The position numbers and the translations under genes were made by a program. The notes under the pieces are model-generated. The model saw only the letters and a program-made list of their open reading frames with translations. It made no database searches and was not told the origin of the DNA. From Dehalococcoidia bacterium UBA2991 (lineage in GTDB: Bacteria; Chloroflexota; Dehalococcoidia; Tepidiformales; Tepidiformaceae): DNA of 64,000 nucleotides. The stretch spans positions 124,001 through 188,000 of the forward strand of contig DEAD01000008.1 of the NCBI GenBank assembly GCA_002346645.1, written 5' to 3'. Below are positions 25,847-33,877 of this stretch, one piece after another; position 1 is the first letter of the stretch, and each line of letters opens with the position of its first letter.

Positions 25847-27463
25847 ATGCCCAAGCAACTGCTTTTCGATGAAGAAGCCCGCCACGCCATGAAGCGTGGC
25901 ATTGACGCGCTCGCTGACGCGGTCAAGATCACACTGGGCCCGAAAGGGCGCAACGTGGTGCTGGACAAGAAGTTTGGCGCGCCAACTATTACAAACGACG
26001 GCGTGACTATCGCCAGGGATATCGAGCTAGAAGAAGTGTTCGAGAATATCGGCGCTCAGCTAGCTAAAGAGATCGCTTCAAAAACAAACGACATTGCCGG
26101 CGACGGTACGACCACAGCAACCGTGGTGGGACAAGCAATCGTCCAGGAAGGCCTGAAAAACGTGGCAGCGGGTGCAAACCCCATGTCGCTGAAACGTGGC
26201 CTTGAAAAGGGTGCCGAAGCGGTTGTAGAACGCGTGGGCCGTAACTCCATCAAAGTCAACTCACGCGAGCAGATGGCGCAAGTCGCCTCGATCTCCGCAA
26301 ACAACGACCCGACAATCGGTGTATTGATTGGCGAAACGATGGAGAAGGTCGGCAAAGACGGGGTAATCACCGTCGAAGAGTCCAAGGGCATTCAGACCGA
26401 AGTTGAATACGTGGACGGCATGGCATTCGACCGCGGTTTTATCAGCCCTTACTTCGTGACGAACCCAGATCGAATGGAGGCAGAAATTGAGGATCCGCTG
26501 ATTCTCATCACCGATAAAAAGCTTTCTTCGATTCAGGAACTCCTGCCACTTCTAGAGAAGATCGTCTCGCAATCGAAGAACCTAATGATCATCGCTTCCG
26601 ACGTAGATGGTGAAGCGCTGGCAACTTTGGCTGTGAACAAACTACGCGGCACGATGAACGTGCTCGCAGTGAAGGCTCCAGGCTTCGGCGACCGCCAAAA
26701 GGACAACCTAGGTGATATCGCTACGCTAACTGGAGCACAGGTAATCTCCGAAGAGATTGGCCGAACACTCGATAGCGTGACACAGGACGACCTGGGCAGC
26801 GCCCGCCGAGTGATTTCGACAAAGGAAGATACAACGCTCATCGAGGGCAAAGGTAAAAAGAAGGACATTGATGCCCGCGTGGGCCAGGTCCGCGCCATTC
26901 TCGGTGAAGCGAAAAGTGACTGGGACCGAGAGAAGGCCCAGGAGCGCCTCGGAAAGTTAGCTGGAAGCGTCGCGGTAATCCGCGTCGGCGCAGCCACTGA
27001 GGTGGAGCTAAAGGAAAAGAAGCACCGCGTAGAGGACGCTCTGAGCGCGACCCGAGCGGCTGTTGAGGAAGGCATTGTTCCAGGCGGCGGCGTCGCCCTA
27101 CTAAATGCCATTTCGTCTCTTGATCGAGTGAAGCTCGAAAGCGACGAGGCTACTGGTGCACGCATTTTACGACGTGCCCTAGAGGAACCCCTTCGCCGCA
27201 TAGCTATCAATGCTGGCAAGGACGGCTCGGTAGTTGTCGAAGAGGTGAAGGACCTGAAGAAGGGCCTTGGCTACGACGCTCAGAGTGACGAATTCGGTGA
27301 CATGGTGGATAAAGGCATCATCGATCCGGCAAAGGTCACCCGTGCTGCTATCGAAAATGCTGTCTCAATCGCAGCCATGGTGCTGACCACGAACTGCCTA
27401 GTCACGGAGAAGAAGGAGCCTGCAGCAGCAGCTGCAGCCGCCCCACCGGCTCCAATGTACTAG
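25847..27463 (+). CDS. groL: Chaperonin GroEL
   Basis: 60-kDa chaperonin of 538 residues, which folds proteins in an ATP-driven double ring with GroES. KITLGPKGRNVVLDKKFGAP, NDGVTIA, the ATP site AGDGTTTATV and the late VPGGGVALL and TRAAIENAVSIAAMVLTTN are all present. The C-terminal tail is Ala/Pro-rich and ends PPAPMY instead of the usual Gly-Gly-Met repeats. Transcription is probably under HrcA through the CIRCE element upstream. No groES gene is next to it: the gene before it is gatD. Two hairpins follow the stop. Confidence 0.97.
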   Translation: MPKQLLFDEEARHAMKRGIDALADAVKITLGPKGRNVVLDKKFGAPTITNDGVTIARDIELEEVFENIGAQLAKEIASKTNDIAGDGTTTATVVGQAIVQEGLKNVAAGANPMSLKRGLEKGAEAVVERVGRNSIKVNSREQMAQVASISANNDPTIGVLIGETMEKVGKDGVITVEESKGIQTEVEYVDGMAFDRGFISPYFVTNPDRMEAEIEDPLILITDKKLSSIQELLPLLEKIVSQSKNLMIIASDVDGEALATLAVNKLRGTMNVLAVKAPGFGDRQKDNLGDIATLTGAQVISEEIGRTLDSVTQDDLGSARRVISTKEDTTLIEGKGKKKDIDARVGQVRAILGEAKSDWDREKAQERLGKLAGSVAVIRVGAATEVELKEKKHRVEDALSATRAAVEEGIVPGGGVALLNAISSLDRVKLESDEATGARILRRALEEPLRRIAINAGKDGSVVVEEVKDLKKGLGYDAQSDEFGDMVDKGIIDPAKVTRAAIENAVSIAAMVLTTNCLVTEKKEPAAAAAAAPPAPMY

Positions 27464-27478
27464 GCTCAAACCACCCGA

Positions 27479-27498
27479 GCCTGCCGGTTACGGCAGGC
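27479..27498 (+). other. Hairpin downstream of groEL
   Basis: Perfect 8-bp stem GCCTGCCG/CGGCAGGC with a 4-nt loop GTTA, starting 16 nt after the groEL stop. There is no T-run behind it, so it may stabilise the 3' end or act together with the stronger hairpin that follows. Confidence 0.6.
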
Positions 27499-27514
27499 GA
27501 ACAGGGAACTTCAA

Positions 27515-27548
27515 CAAGGGGGCCTGGCGAAAGCCGGCCCCCTTGTTT
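27515..27548 (+). terminator. Rho-independent terminator after groEL
   Basis: GC-rich stem CAAGGGGGCC(T)GGC paired with GCCGGCCCCCTTG around a GAAA loop, with one bulged T, followed by TTT. The stem is 13 bp and very stable. It lies between groEL and the next plus-strand gene at 27569, so that gene probably depends on readthrough or a promoter of its own. Confidence 0.8.
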
Positions 27549-27568
27549 CAACTCCAGGGGTATCACTC

Positions 27569-28015
27569 ATGGCCCACTCGGAGAATGGTCTGCAGATTGA
27601 CCTCGACCAGCTCCGCGAGCAAATGGAACAAGCAGAACTGATCGTGATCGGATTCCCCACCTTTCCAGAGCGCCTGCTACTTGATGCTCGTAGCTCCCCT
27701 TCTGAGGGGCCCCTTGTTGCGGTAGTGGCACCGGTTTCGAGCGTGCAGGAGAGGTACGCCTGGTTAGGGAAGCACCGCAGCTCCTTCGGAATGCCAGACG
27801 ACTTCATATTCGCCATGTGGCCACATTCCATCGCACTGATTCGCGACCACGACGTGCTAGAACCAATGGGTGCCCGTATGGCAGCAGTTTCAAACGAGGC
27901 AGACCTAGCAATGTCCCGAGCAGTGGCAAGGCTGGAAGTGTTGGAACGCCGTGCGATCAGAGAGGCTGTCCTGGGGGGAGGCGCATGGGAAACCCTTTGG
28001 CCGGAGGAAGATTAA
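27569..28015 (+). CDS. Conserved-looking protein of unknown function
   Basis: A 148-residue soluble protein that I cannot assign. It starts MAHSENGLQIDLDQLREQM with an amphipathic helix. Then come a hydrophobic strand (LIVIGFPTFPERLLLD), VAVVAPVSSVQERYAWLG, FIFAMWPHSIALIRD and a long C-terminal helix rich in Arg/Glu (AMSRAVARLEVLERRAIREAV). Codon use and start position fit a real gene. It sits 20 nt behind the groEL terminator and converges on moaA. Confidence 0.6.
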   Translation: MAHSENGLQIDLDQLREQMEQAELIVIGFPTFPERLLLDARSSPSEGPLVAVVAPVSSVQERYAWLGKHRSSFGMPDDFIFAMWPHSIALIRDHDVLEPMGARMAAVSNEADLAMSRAVARLEVLERRAIREAVLGGGAWETLWPEED

Positions 28016-28024
28016 ACGACCGGG

Positions 28025-29032
28025 CTAACCTCCGATATGAGACATCTCCACGCGGTTAAGATCGGTAGTAGCCTCGGTTCGTAGGTCGGAATATCGATCT
28101 TCCCGAATGCCCCAAAGCCGAGCGATGGCGTCTCCTAGTTCATCGTCTTTCGCACCGCTTCGGAGAAGAGCACGCAGATCAAAACCATTTGTGCCAAATA
28201 GACAGGTATAGAGCTCACCCTCAGGAGAAAGACGAGCTCGGGTACAGTCACCGCAAAATGGCTGCGTGATGGAGGTGATCACCCCGATCTCGCCACCTCC
28301 ATCCTGATAACGGTAGCGTTGCGCCACCTCACCTCGATAATTCGCTTGAATTGGTTCCAGGGGCAGAACCTGGTGGATACGTTCGACAATCTCTGCGGCA
28401 GGCACAACATGATCGAGTACCCAACCATTCGTTGTTCCCACATCCATGTACTCGATAAAGCGCACAATGACGTCCGTGCCATGAAAGTAACGGGCAAGTT
28501 CGACAATAGTATGGTCATTGAGTCCACGCTTAACCACAGCGTTTACCTTGATAGGCCATAGACCCGCTTCCCGAGCAGAGTCAATACCAGCCAGGACAAC
28601 ATCAACTCCAACATTGACATCATTCATTGCGCGGAAGACAGCATCATCAAGGGAATCCAGACTAATGGTGACCCGCTTCAGTCCTGCATCATGTAGGGGT
28701 CCCGCCTGCGCGGGTAGAAGCGCTCCATTTGTAGTAAGCGTGAGATCTTGGAGCCCATCAAGCGTAGCTAGTTGTTCGATTAACAGAGGTAAATCGCGGC
28801 GGACAAGGGGTTCCCCACCAGTGATGCGGACCTTCTCAATACCTTGGGCAACAAAGACTCGCGCAAGCCGAACAATCTCTTCGTAGGTAAGAAGCTCCTC
28901 GCGTTCAAGGAACTGAAAGGAGGGACCAAAGACCTCCTTCGGCATGCAATAGACACAACGAAAGTTGCAGCGATCCGTAACGGAAATACGGAGATCGCGT
29001 AGAGGTCGCCCCAAGGTGTCCTGCACTGCCAT
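28025..29032 (-). CDS. moaA: GTP 3',8-cyclase MoaA
   Basis: Radical SAM enzyme that starts molybdenum cofactor synthesis from GTP, 335 residues. The SAM cluster cysteines are in RCNFRCVYC (22, 26, 29), the GGEP motif is in KVRITGGEPLVRRD, and the second cluster cysteines are in FCGDCTRARLSPEGELYTC. The C-terminus ends in the conserved Gly-Gly (SHIGG), which is needed for activity. It stands alone on the minus strand. Molybdenum cofactor made with it would serve the hydroxylase at 11415-13712. Confidence 0.96.
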   Translation of the reverse strand: MAVQDTLGRPLRDLRISVTDRCNFRCVYCMPKEVFGPSFQFLEREELLTYEEIVRLARVFVAQGIEKVRITGGEPLVRRDLPLLIEQLATLDGLQDLTLTTNGALLPAQAGPLHDAGLKRVTISLDSLDDAVFRAMNDVNVGVDVVLAGIDSAREAGLWPIKVNAVVKRGLNDHTIVELARYFHGTDVIVRFIEYMDVGTTNGWVLDHVVPAAEIVERIHQVLPLEPIQANYRGEVAQRYRYQDGGGEIGVITSITQPFCGDCTRARLSPEGELYTCLFGTNGFDLRALLRSGAKDDELGDAIARLWGIREDRYSDLRTEATTDLNRVEMSHIGG

Positions 29033-29092
29033 AGGAGATAGTTTAACGGTCCATCCGTTTCGATGTGCTGACCTCAGCCGAACGCCTGATTG

Positions 29093-29557
29093 TTAATCGC
29101 CTACGGCGACCGGCTGGGAAATATCAGTAAATCGCCGCAACAGCTCATCATGCTTAGCAAGACGTTCAGCCAATTGGACCCTCATCTTTTCCATCTTCTG
29201 AACCTTCTGATCTAAAAGGGCAATCTGGCGCAAAGTTACCTCACGGGCTATGCGGACTTTCTTGGCCTTTTCCTCAGCCTCATCATCGTTGTTCCATTTG
29301 GCACGGATCTGCATACGGACATCTTCCGCTTCAAGCATCTCCTTGATATCTGCAAGGGAGAAGCCCAGCAGCTCCTTGAGCTCCTTAACCCGCTCGATGC
29401 GCTCCATGTCTCCAGGCGAGTACAGGCGGAAACCACCAACCATTCGGGTAGGGGGTGGCAGAAGCCCCCGCTCCTCGTAGTAACGAAGAGTCCGCTGGGT
29501 TAGCTCCGCCAGTTCAGCGGCTTCCCCAATCTGGAGATATCCGTCATCCCTTTCCAT
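29093..29557 (-). CDS. MerR family transcriptional regulator
   Basis: A 154-residue regulator from the ATG at 29557. The frame extends 29 codons further, but that extra part lacks family similarity. The winged-helix segment YLQIGEAAELAELTQRTLRYYEERGLLPPPTRMVGGFRLYS is a full MerR DNA-binding domain. A long C-terminal coiled coil (EKAKKVRIAREVTLRQIALLDQKVQKMEKMRVQL) is the dimer helix. There is no cysteine-based metal site at the end, so it probably senses an organic effector or none. It is divergent from the DnaA-like gene. Confidence 0.87.
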   Translation of the reverse strand: MERDDGYLQIGEAAELAELTQRTLRYYEERGLLPPPTRMVGGFRLYSPGDMERIERVKELKELLGFSLADIKEMLEAEDVRMQIRAKWNNDDEAEEKAKKVRIAREVTLRQIALLDQKVQKMEKMRVQLAERLAKHDELLRRFTDISQPVAVGD

Positions 29558-29829
29558 TTCGGGTCGTAGTCTAGCGATCGAAAACCCGCCGTCAACGCAG
29601 ATTATTGACCGTTGTTTCCTTTTTCTTGGGTTGCGCAAGACCATAAGGTGAATAAAGCCGTGAAAGGTCCGTTAACGAAAGGACGAGGACACCCAAAAAT
29701 GGTTGCCTGCAATACGCATGGGGCGCTAGCCTCTCTTGGTCGCTCCGGAAGGTTCGCGACACCACAGTTTTTCATCGACGAATAACCGTCCAGGGGTGTC
29801 CGTGCGCCTCCGGAAGGGAGCGCGCGCTC
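29558..29829. other. Divergent intergenic region with repeats upstream of DnaA-like gene
   Basis: About 270 nt between the MerR gene and the DnaA-like gene. It holds a 10-bp direct repeat, CTCCGGAAGG at 29743-29752 and 29808-29817, and an 8-bp inverted pair, GGACACCC at 29687-29694 and GGGTGTCC at 29794-29801. No classical DnaA box (TTATCCACA) is seen, nor an AT-rich unwinding element. The 8-bp pair could occur by chance in a region this long; the 10-bp repeat is less likely to. Confidence 0.45.
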
Positions 29830-31149
29830 GTGCCAAGCAAGAGACCCCAGACTCCTCGCCTGCTGGAACGCACCTGGCAGGCAGTGCTAGGTCGACTTGA
29901 GCTCGAGGTAAACCGTGCGAACTTCGAAACCTGGCTGGTAGGAACTGTTGCCCATTCACTTCACGACGGCGAACTACTGGTGGAGGCTCGTTCAGCTTTC
30001 CGAGCCGACTGGCTAAACGAAAACCTCGTGCCAACGGTAGAGCGTTGTCTAGGAGCAATCGAAGGCGAACAGCTGTCTGTTCGATTCGTGGCACAGGGAG
30101 CTGCATTGGTCGAGAAGCCAACCTCCTTAATAGTTGAGAAGAACATTGGAGAGGACCCACTCCACGTTTTAGGGCAGGTGAATCGATCTTTCACATTTGC
30201 ACGCTACTTTCGATCACAAGGCAGTGGCCTTGCACTTGCGAGTTGCCTAGGCCTCTTAGACAAGGAAGAACCAGCGATTAGCCCAGTCGTGGTGTATGGG
30301 CCTCCAGGGATGGGAAAGACTCACCTTCTTCATGCCCTGGCAGCAAAGGCACATACTGAAGGAAGACGAGTGGCCTGCCTGAGCGGCGAAGAATTCACCA
30401 CACGCTACCAACGAGCGCTTCGAGGAGGCACTATCGAAGCGTTCCAAGATTCCGTACGGGGAGTGCAACTTCTCATCGTTGACGACCTGCAGGATCTAGT
30501 AGGGAAGACCGGAACATTAAGAGAATTGACTCATACCCTTGACGCAGTCACCCACGCAGGGGGAGCCGCAGCCCTCGGAAGCGAGCTGCACCCAAGACAG
30601 CTCGGACTCCCAGAACGCCTTTGCTCCAGACTCGAGGCCGGAATCGTGGCTAGGGTGGATCCATTCGCTGTAACCGAGCGACGAGCTTTTGTGAACCAGC
30701 ATCTGGCGGAACTGCGAATAGGACTACCAGCCTGGTGCCTAGAACAATTGGCAAGCGTAACGGGCTCTGTACGGGCGATCCTTGCAGGAGTACACGCGGC
30801 AGTGGGACTCCAGAAGCAAGGCTTACTAAACGAAATGAGTCTAGGAACCGAACTGGGAGCTCTCTTGTTGCAGAGTGAAGAAAAGGAGACCGTGAAAGCA
30901 ATCATCGAGCGAATAGCCACACATTTTGCAATAGAGACCTCTGAGGTGGCTGGACGAAGCCGGGCGGCTAAACAAACCCGCGCTCGAGCTGTCGTAGTGG
31001 CAGCCCTACAGAAGCGAGGCAACAGCTACGGCGAAATCGGCTCCTACCTAGGGGGACGGAGTCGAAGCACAATCAAGGGGCTAGCCGAGAGAGGTTGGAC
31101 TTTAGGTAAGAACGACCCTGCAATCGCGACCTTATTGCAAGCGGTCTAG
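29830..31149 (+). CDS. DnaA-like AAA+ replication initiator homologue, divergent
   Basis: A 439-residue protein with the full DnaA architecture. Domain I is at 10-85 (RTWQAVLGRLELEVNRANFETWL). AAA+ domain III has Walker A GPPGMGKT at 157-164 and Walker B LLIVDD at 214-219. Box VII is LPERLCSRLEAGIVARV. A C-terminal helix-turn-helix domain IV is present. The usual GGRDHTTV recognition motif is replaced by GGRSRSTI (408-415), and the basic ARPRQ segment by QTRARAV. It may be the lineage's DnaA with altered box specificity, or a paralogue with another role. Start GTG at 29830. Its stop is interleaved with that of the converging gene (CTAG). Confidence 0.82.
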   Translation: MPSKRPQTPRLLERTWQAVLGRLELEVNRANFETWLVGTVAHSLHDGELLVEARSAFRADWLNENLVPTVERCLGAIEGEQLSVRFVAQGAALVEKPTSLIVEKNIGEDPLHVLGQVNRSFTFARYFRSQGSGLALASCLGLLDKEEPAISPVVVYGPPGMGKTHLLHALAAKAHTEGRRVACLSGEEFTTRYQRALRGGTIEAFQDSVRGVQLLIVDDLQDLVGKTGTLRELTHTLDAVTHAGGAAALGSELHPRQLGLPERLCSRLEAGIVARVDPFAVTERRAFVNQHLAELRIGLPAWCLEQLASVTGSVRAILAGVHAAVGLQKQGLLNEMSLGTELGALLLQSEEKETVKAIIERIATHFAIETSEVAGRSRAAKQTRARAVVVAALQKRGNSYGEIGSYLGGRSRSTIKGLAERGWTLGKNDPAIATLLQAV

Positions 31150-31478
31150 CTGCCCTTACCCAGAAACGCAACGGCAGCCTCCACTCCGGCAATCCCGAAG
31201 CCAGCAACCACGCCCGTGGCAGCTACAGCAACGGGTGAATTGCCTGCGCCATCCCATCCCTCCAACTTGACTTGGATTACCTTTCCAGGAACACGGGAAG
31301 CTGCTTTGACCAACTCTTTACTTTCCTCCAAACCTTCTACACAAAGCACAACGTGACCAGCAACAGAACAGAGAGCCGCGACAACCTCAGCAGTAGTCCG
31401 ACAAGGACACAACTCCGCGCCATTAGGGAGTGACTGTACCTCTATTCCCGAGGGCAGGATTACGAGGATGCCAACCAT
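31146..31478 (-). CDS. Small protein of unknown function, last gene of CoA-transferase operon
   Basis: A 110-residue protein that I cannot assign. The N-terminal half has one CPC motif (ELCPCRTTAEVV) and alternating hydrophobic strands. The C-terminal half is Ala/Gly/Val-rich (VAVAATGVVAGFGIAGVEAAVAF) and could be a membrane-associated helix or a Rossmann-like core. Its ATG overlaps the TGA of the tandem CoA-transferase by one base (TGATG), so it is translationally coupled to it and probably works in the same pathway. Confidence 0.6.
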   Translation of the reverse strand: MVGILVILPSGIEVQSLPNGAELCPCRTTAEVVAALCSVAGHVVLCVEGLEESKELVKAASRVPGKVIQVKLEGWDGAGNSPVAVAATGVVAGFGIAGVEAAVAFLGKGS

Positions 31479-33877
31479 CAGAGACTTGGTCCGGCAACGT
31501 ACTGGGGAAAGTCGTTAGTAGCCCCTACCGTGTAGAGCGTCTCAATCTCAGCATCGCTCATGCCAAGTAGCTCTACAAAGACCTCTCGATTGTGCTGCGC
31601 AAAAAGGGGAGCCGGCCGGGCAATCTTCCCCGGTGTTTTCTCAAAACGCCAAGGGAACCCAGGAGAGAGATGGGTCCCTGCAACCGGATGACGCACTTTT
31701 TCGAAATATCCGCGGTCATTGAGATGGTTATCACTTACAACCATCCAATTAGGCATAACTGGCGCTGCAGGCACATTGACTTGCTGAAGAGCAGAAGCAG
31801 CAGCAGGCATCGTTTGCTGGAGCGACCATTCCGTTATGGCCCTGTCAATCTCCCGACAGGCAGCCCGCCGCCCGTCGACAGTCGATAGACCTGGGTCAGA
31901 AGCGAGTTCGGGGCGACCGATAACGGTCGCTAACGCAGCAAAATCACGCTCATCCCTAACAGTAAGAGCAAGCCAGTTATCCTCACCAGCACAGGGATAC
32001 ACCCCTTGGGGTGCATGGACTAGGGAAGCATTGCCAATCGGTTCTGGAGCTTTACCGGTAACAGAATATGTCAGTAATTCCTGGGAAAAGTAAGGAAGGA
32101 CAGCCTCAAACAGCGACATGTCGATCCAGCGCCCACGGCTCGTTGCGCGACGACCATGAAGGGCTGCGAGCATAGCCACAGCCCCAAGGTTCCCAGTGAC
32201 TGGGTCTGCGTAGTAGCTACCAGTACCGAAAAACTCATCAGAGTGGTAACCGAGCACACTGGCTAGGCCACTCATCGCTTCGATATTGCTGCCATAAGCA
32301 GAATAGTTACGCTCTGGGCCAGTAGCTCCAAAGCCCGCCATGGAGCACATCACCAAATTGGGATTGACCTTCCTGAGGGCTTCGTAGTCAATGCCCAGAT
32401 GTTTCATGACGCGGGCGGCATTGTTTTCGATGAGCCCGTCCGCGTGCTTCACCAGATCTAGGAAAACAGAGTGCCCCTCGTCAGTAGCAAGGTTTAGACA
32501 GATCGTTCGTTTGTTTCGGTTGAGCTTATTGAAGTAGCCAGCTCGGTGGTAATGATCCGGCCAAATGTCTGCAGGCACCCATGCAAGGGTTCGCGTAGCG
32601 GGCTTGGTGTGAAGTTCCACTTTGATCACATCGGCTCCGAGATCAGCAAAATGCCGCCCCGCAATAGGACCTGCCCAATTGGCAGTCACTTCGATAAAAC
32701 GCAGGCCATTAAGGGGGCCGTCCCCGGTCGCCTCGGAGATGGGAGACAACACCGTATCGGCGTTTACCCAGTCAAAGTTGTCCTTAAGGACAACAGAGGT
32801 GTGTTCCCCCAAGGCAGGGGCTGAACTGAGAGATTTGAAAGGGGCGCTTCCGAGGTTCCAAGGTAATCCCGGGGCAAGAATCTTTCGATCGCCAACAACA
32901 ATGGTGTCAAACCAGTCGCGCTCAGCCAGCTGTTGGCTAGAAGCCACATCCTCCATGGTGTTGACAGGAGTAACAGCAATTCGCAGCTCTTGGGCAGCAT
33001 GGTAGATCTCATTCTTTGTGCGTGTCTTGGTCCACTCCGCGAAGGCCTCCAACACCTCGCTAAATCGCTCTGTCCAGACAAGAGGTTGCTGCAACGACTC
33101 GTCCTCGAGTAGATCAAAACGCTCGATCAGGACGAAGAGATTGGGATAGGGAGCAAGGTTGAAGAGGAAGACGAAACCATCCGCACAGGGGACAAAAATA
33201 CTACCCGTCCGGCTCTGTACGACTCCCTGGTGGGTCCAGATAGTCGTTAGCCAAGCATGATCGTTGAGAATAGCCTCCTGATGCGAAACCTCAATTCGCT
33301 GACCTAAGCCACCTTGACGGACATGCCAAAGCCCAGCAAGGCCTCCAACTGCAGCGTGTGTTCCTGCATGGAAGGCAACCTGGTGTCCAGGAAGCGCCAG
33401 CGGTTCACGTTCAGGATCTCCCCCGAAGTAGTGGTAGCCTCCAGTGGCATATTCGGTAAATGAGGTAGCCTGCCAATCTTCCCTTTCTCCACTACGTCCG
33501 TAGGGAGAGAGCGAAAGAACTACAGCATGCTCGTTAGCAAGAGCCAGGCGCTCCTCAAGCATATCTGCGGCTCGTCCCCGCTCACTATGAATCACAATGT
33601 CGGCATGGACCGCAAGCTGCTCGATACGAGGGTCTTCCAGGGGCAACGTTACGCTCAACTTACCCACTGCCAGCCAGTTAAAGAATGCACTCCTACCATC
33701 AATAAGGGGTAGTTCAGTACGCGCGGGGTCACCCGTTGCAGGCTCTACCTTAACCACCTGTGCCCCAAGATCTGCCAGGAGTCGGGCACAGTAGGGACCA
33801 GCAACGCCTGTGGCCAGCTCAAGCACAACTACATCCTGAAGGGGCAGTAGTGGAGAACCAGAAGCGTTTTCAGTCAC
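31478..33877 (-). CDS. Tandem (two-domain) CaiB/BaiF CoA-transferase
   Basis: A 799-residue fusion of two class III CoA-transferase domains (about 10-370 and 388-790). Both have the nucleotide-like start GPYCARLLADLGAQVVKVEP and GPIAGRHFADLGADVIKVEL. In the C-terminal domain the catalytic Asp is in YADPVTG (about residue 558). In the N-terminal domain the matching position reads AFHAG (Phe169), so that half is probably not catalytic by itself. Start GTG overlaps the upstream degenerate SDR gene by 4 nt. Tandem class III enzymes of this kind occur as intramolecular pseudo-dimers. The substrate is unknown. Confidence 0.87.
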   Translation of the reverse strand: MTENASGSPLLPLQDVVVLELATGVAGPYCARLLADLGAQVVKVEPATGDPARTELPLIDGRSAFFNWLAVGKLSVTLPLEDPRIEQLAVHADIVIHSERGRAADMLEERLALANEHAVVLSLSPYGRSGEREDWQATSFTEYATGGYHYFGGDPEREPLALPGHQVAFHAGTHAAVGGLAGLWHVRQGGLGQRIEVSHQEAILNDHAWLTTIWTHQGVVQSRTGSIFVPCADGFVFLFNLAPYPNLFVLIERFDLLEDESLQQPLVWTERFSEVLEAFAEWTKTRTKNEIYHAAQELRIAVTPVNTMEDVASSQQLAERDWFDTIVVGDRKILAPGLPWNLGSAPFKSLSSAPALGEHTSVVLKDNFDWVNADTVLSPISEATGDGPLNGLRFIEVTANWAGPIAGRHFADLGADVIKVELHTKPATRTLAWVPADIWPDHYHRAGYFNKLNRNKRTICLNLATDEGHSVFLDLVKHADGLIENNAARVMKHLGIDYEALRKVNPNLVMCSMAGFGATGPERNYSAYGSNIEAMSGLASVLGYHSDEFFGTGSYYADPVTGNLGAVAMLAALHGRRATSRGRWIDMSLFEAVLPYFSQELLTYSVTGKAPEPIGNASLVHAPQGVYPCAGEDNWLALTVRDERDFAALATVIGRPELASDPGLSTVDGRRAACREIDRAITEWSLQQTMPAAASALQQVNVPAAPVMPNWMVVSDNHLNDRGYFEKVRHPVAGTHLSPGFPWRFEKTPGKIARPAPLFAQHNREVFVELLGMSDAEIETLYTVGATNDFPQYVAGPSL

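Noticed and set aside
26533..27219. Minus-strand 228-codon open frame opposite groEL
   Set aside because: Antisense shadow of a strongly conserved gene; Ser/Arg-rich composition without domain features.
27515..27548. Possible attachment site or repeat behind groEL
   Set aside because: The inverted repeat is explained as a transcription terminator (GC-rich stem, GAAA loop, T-run).
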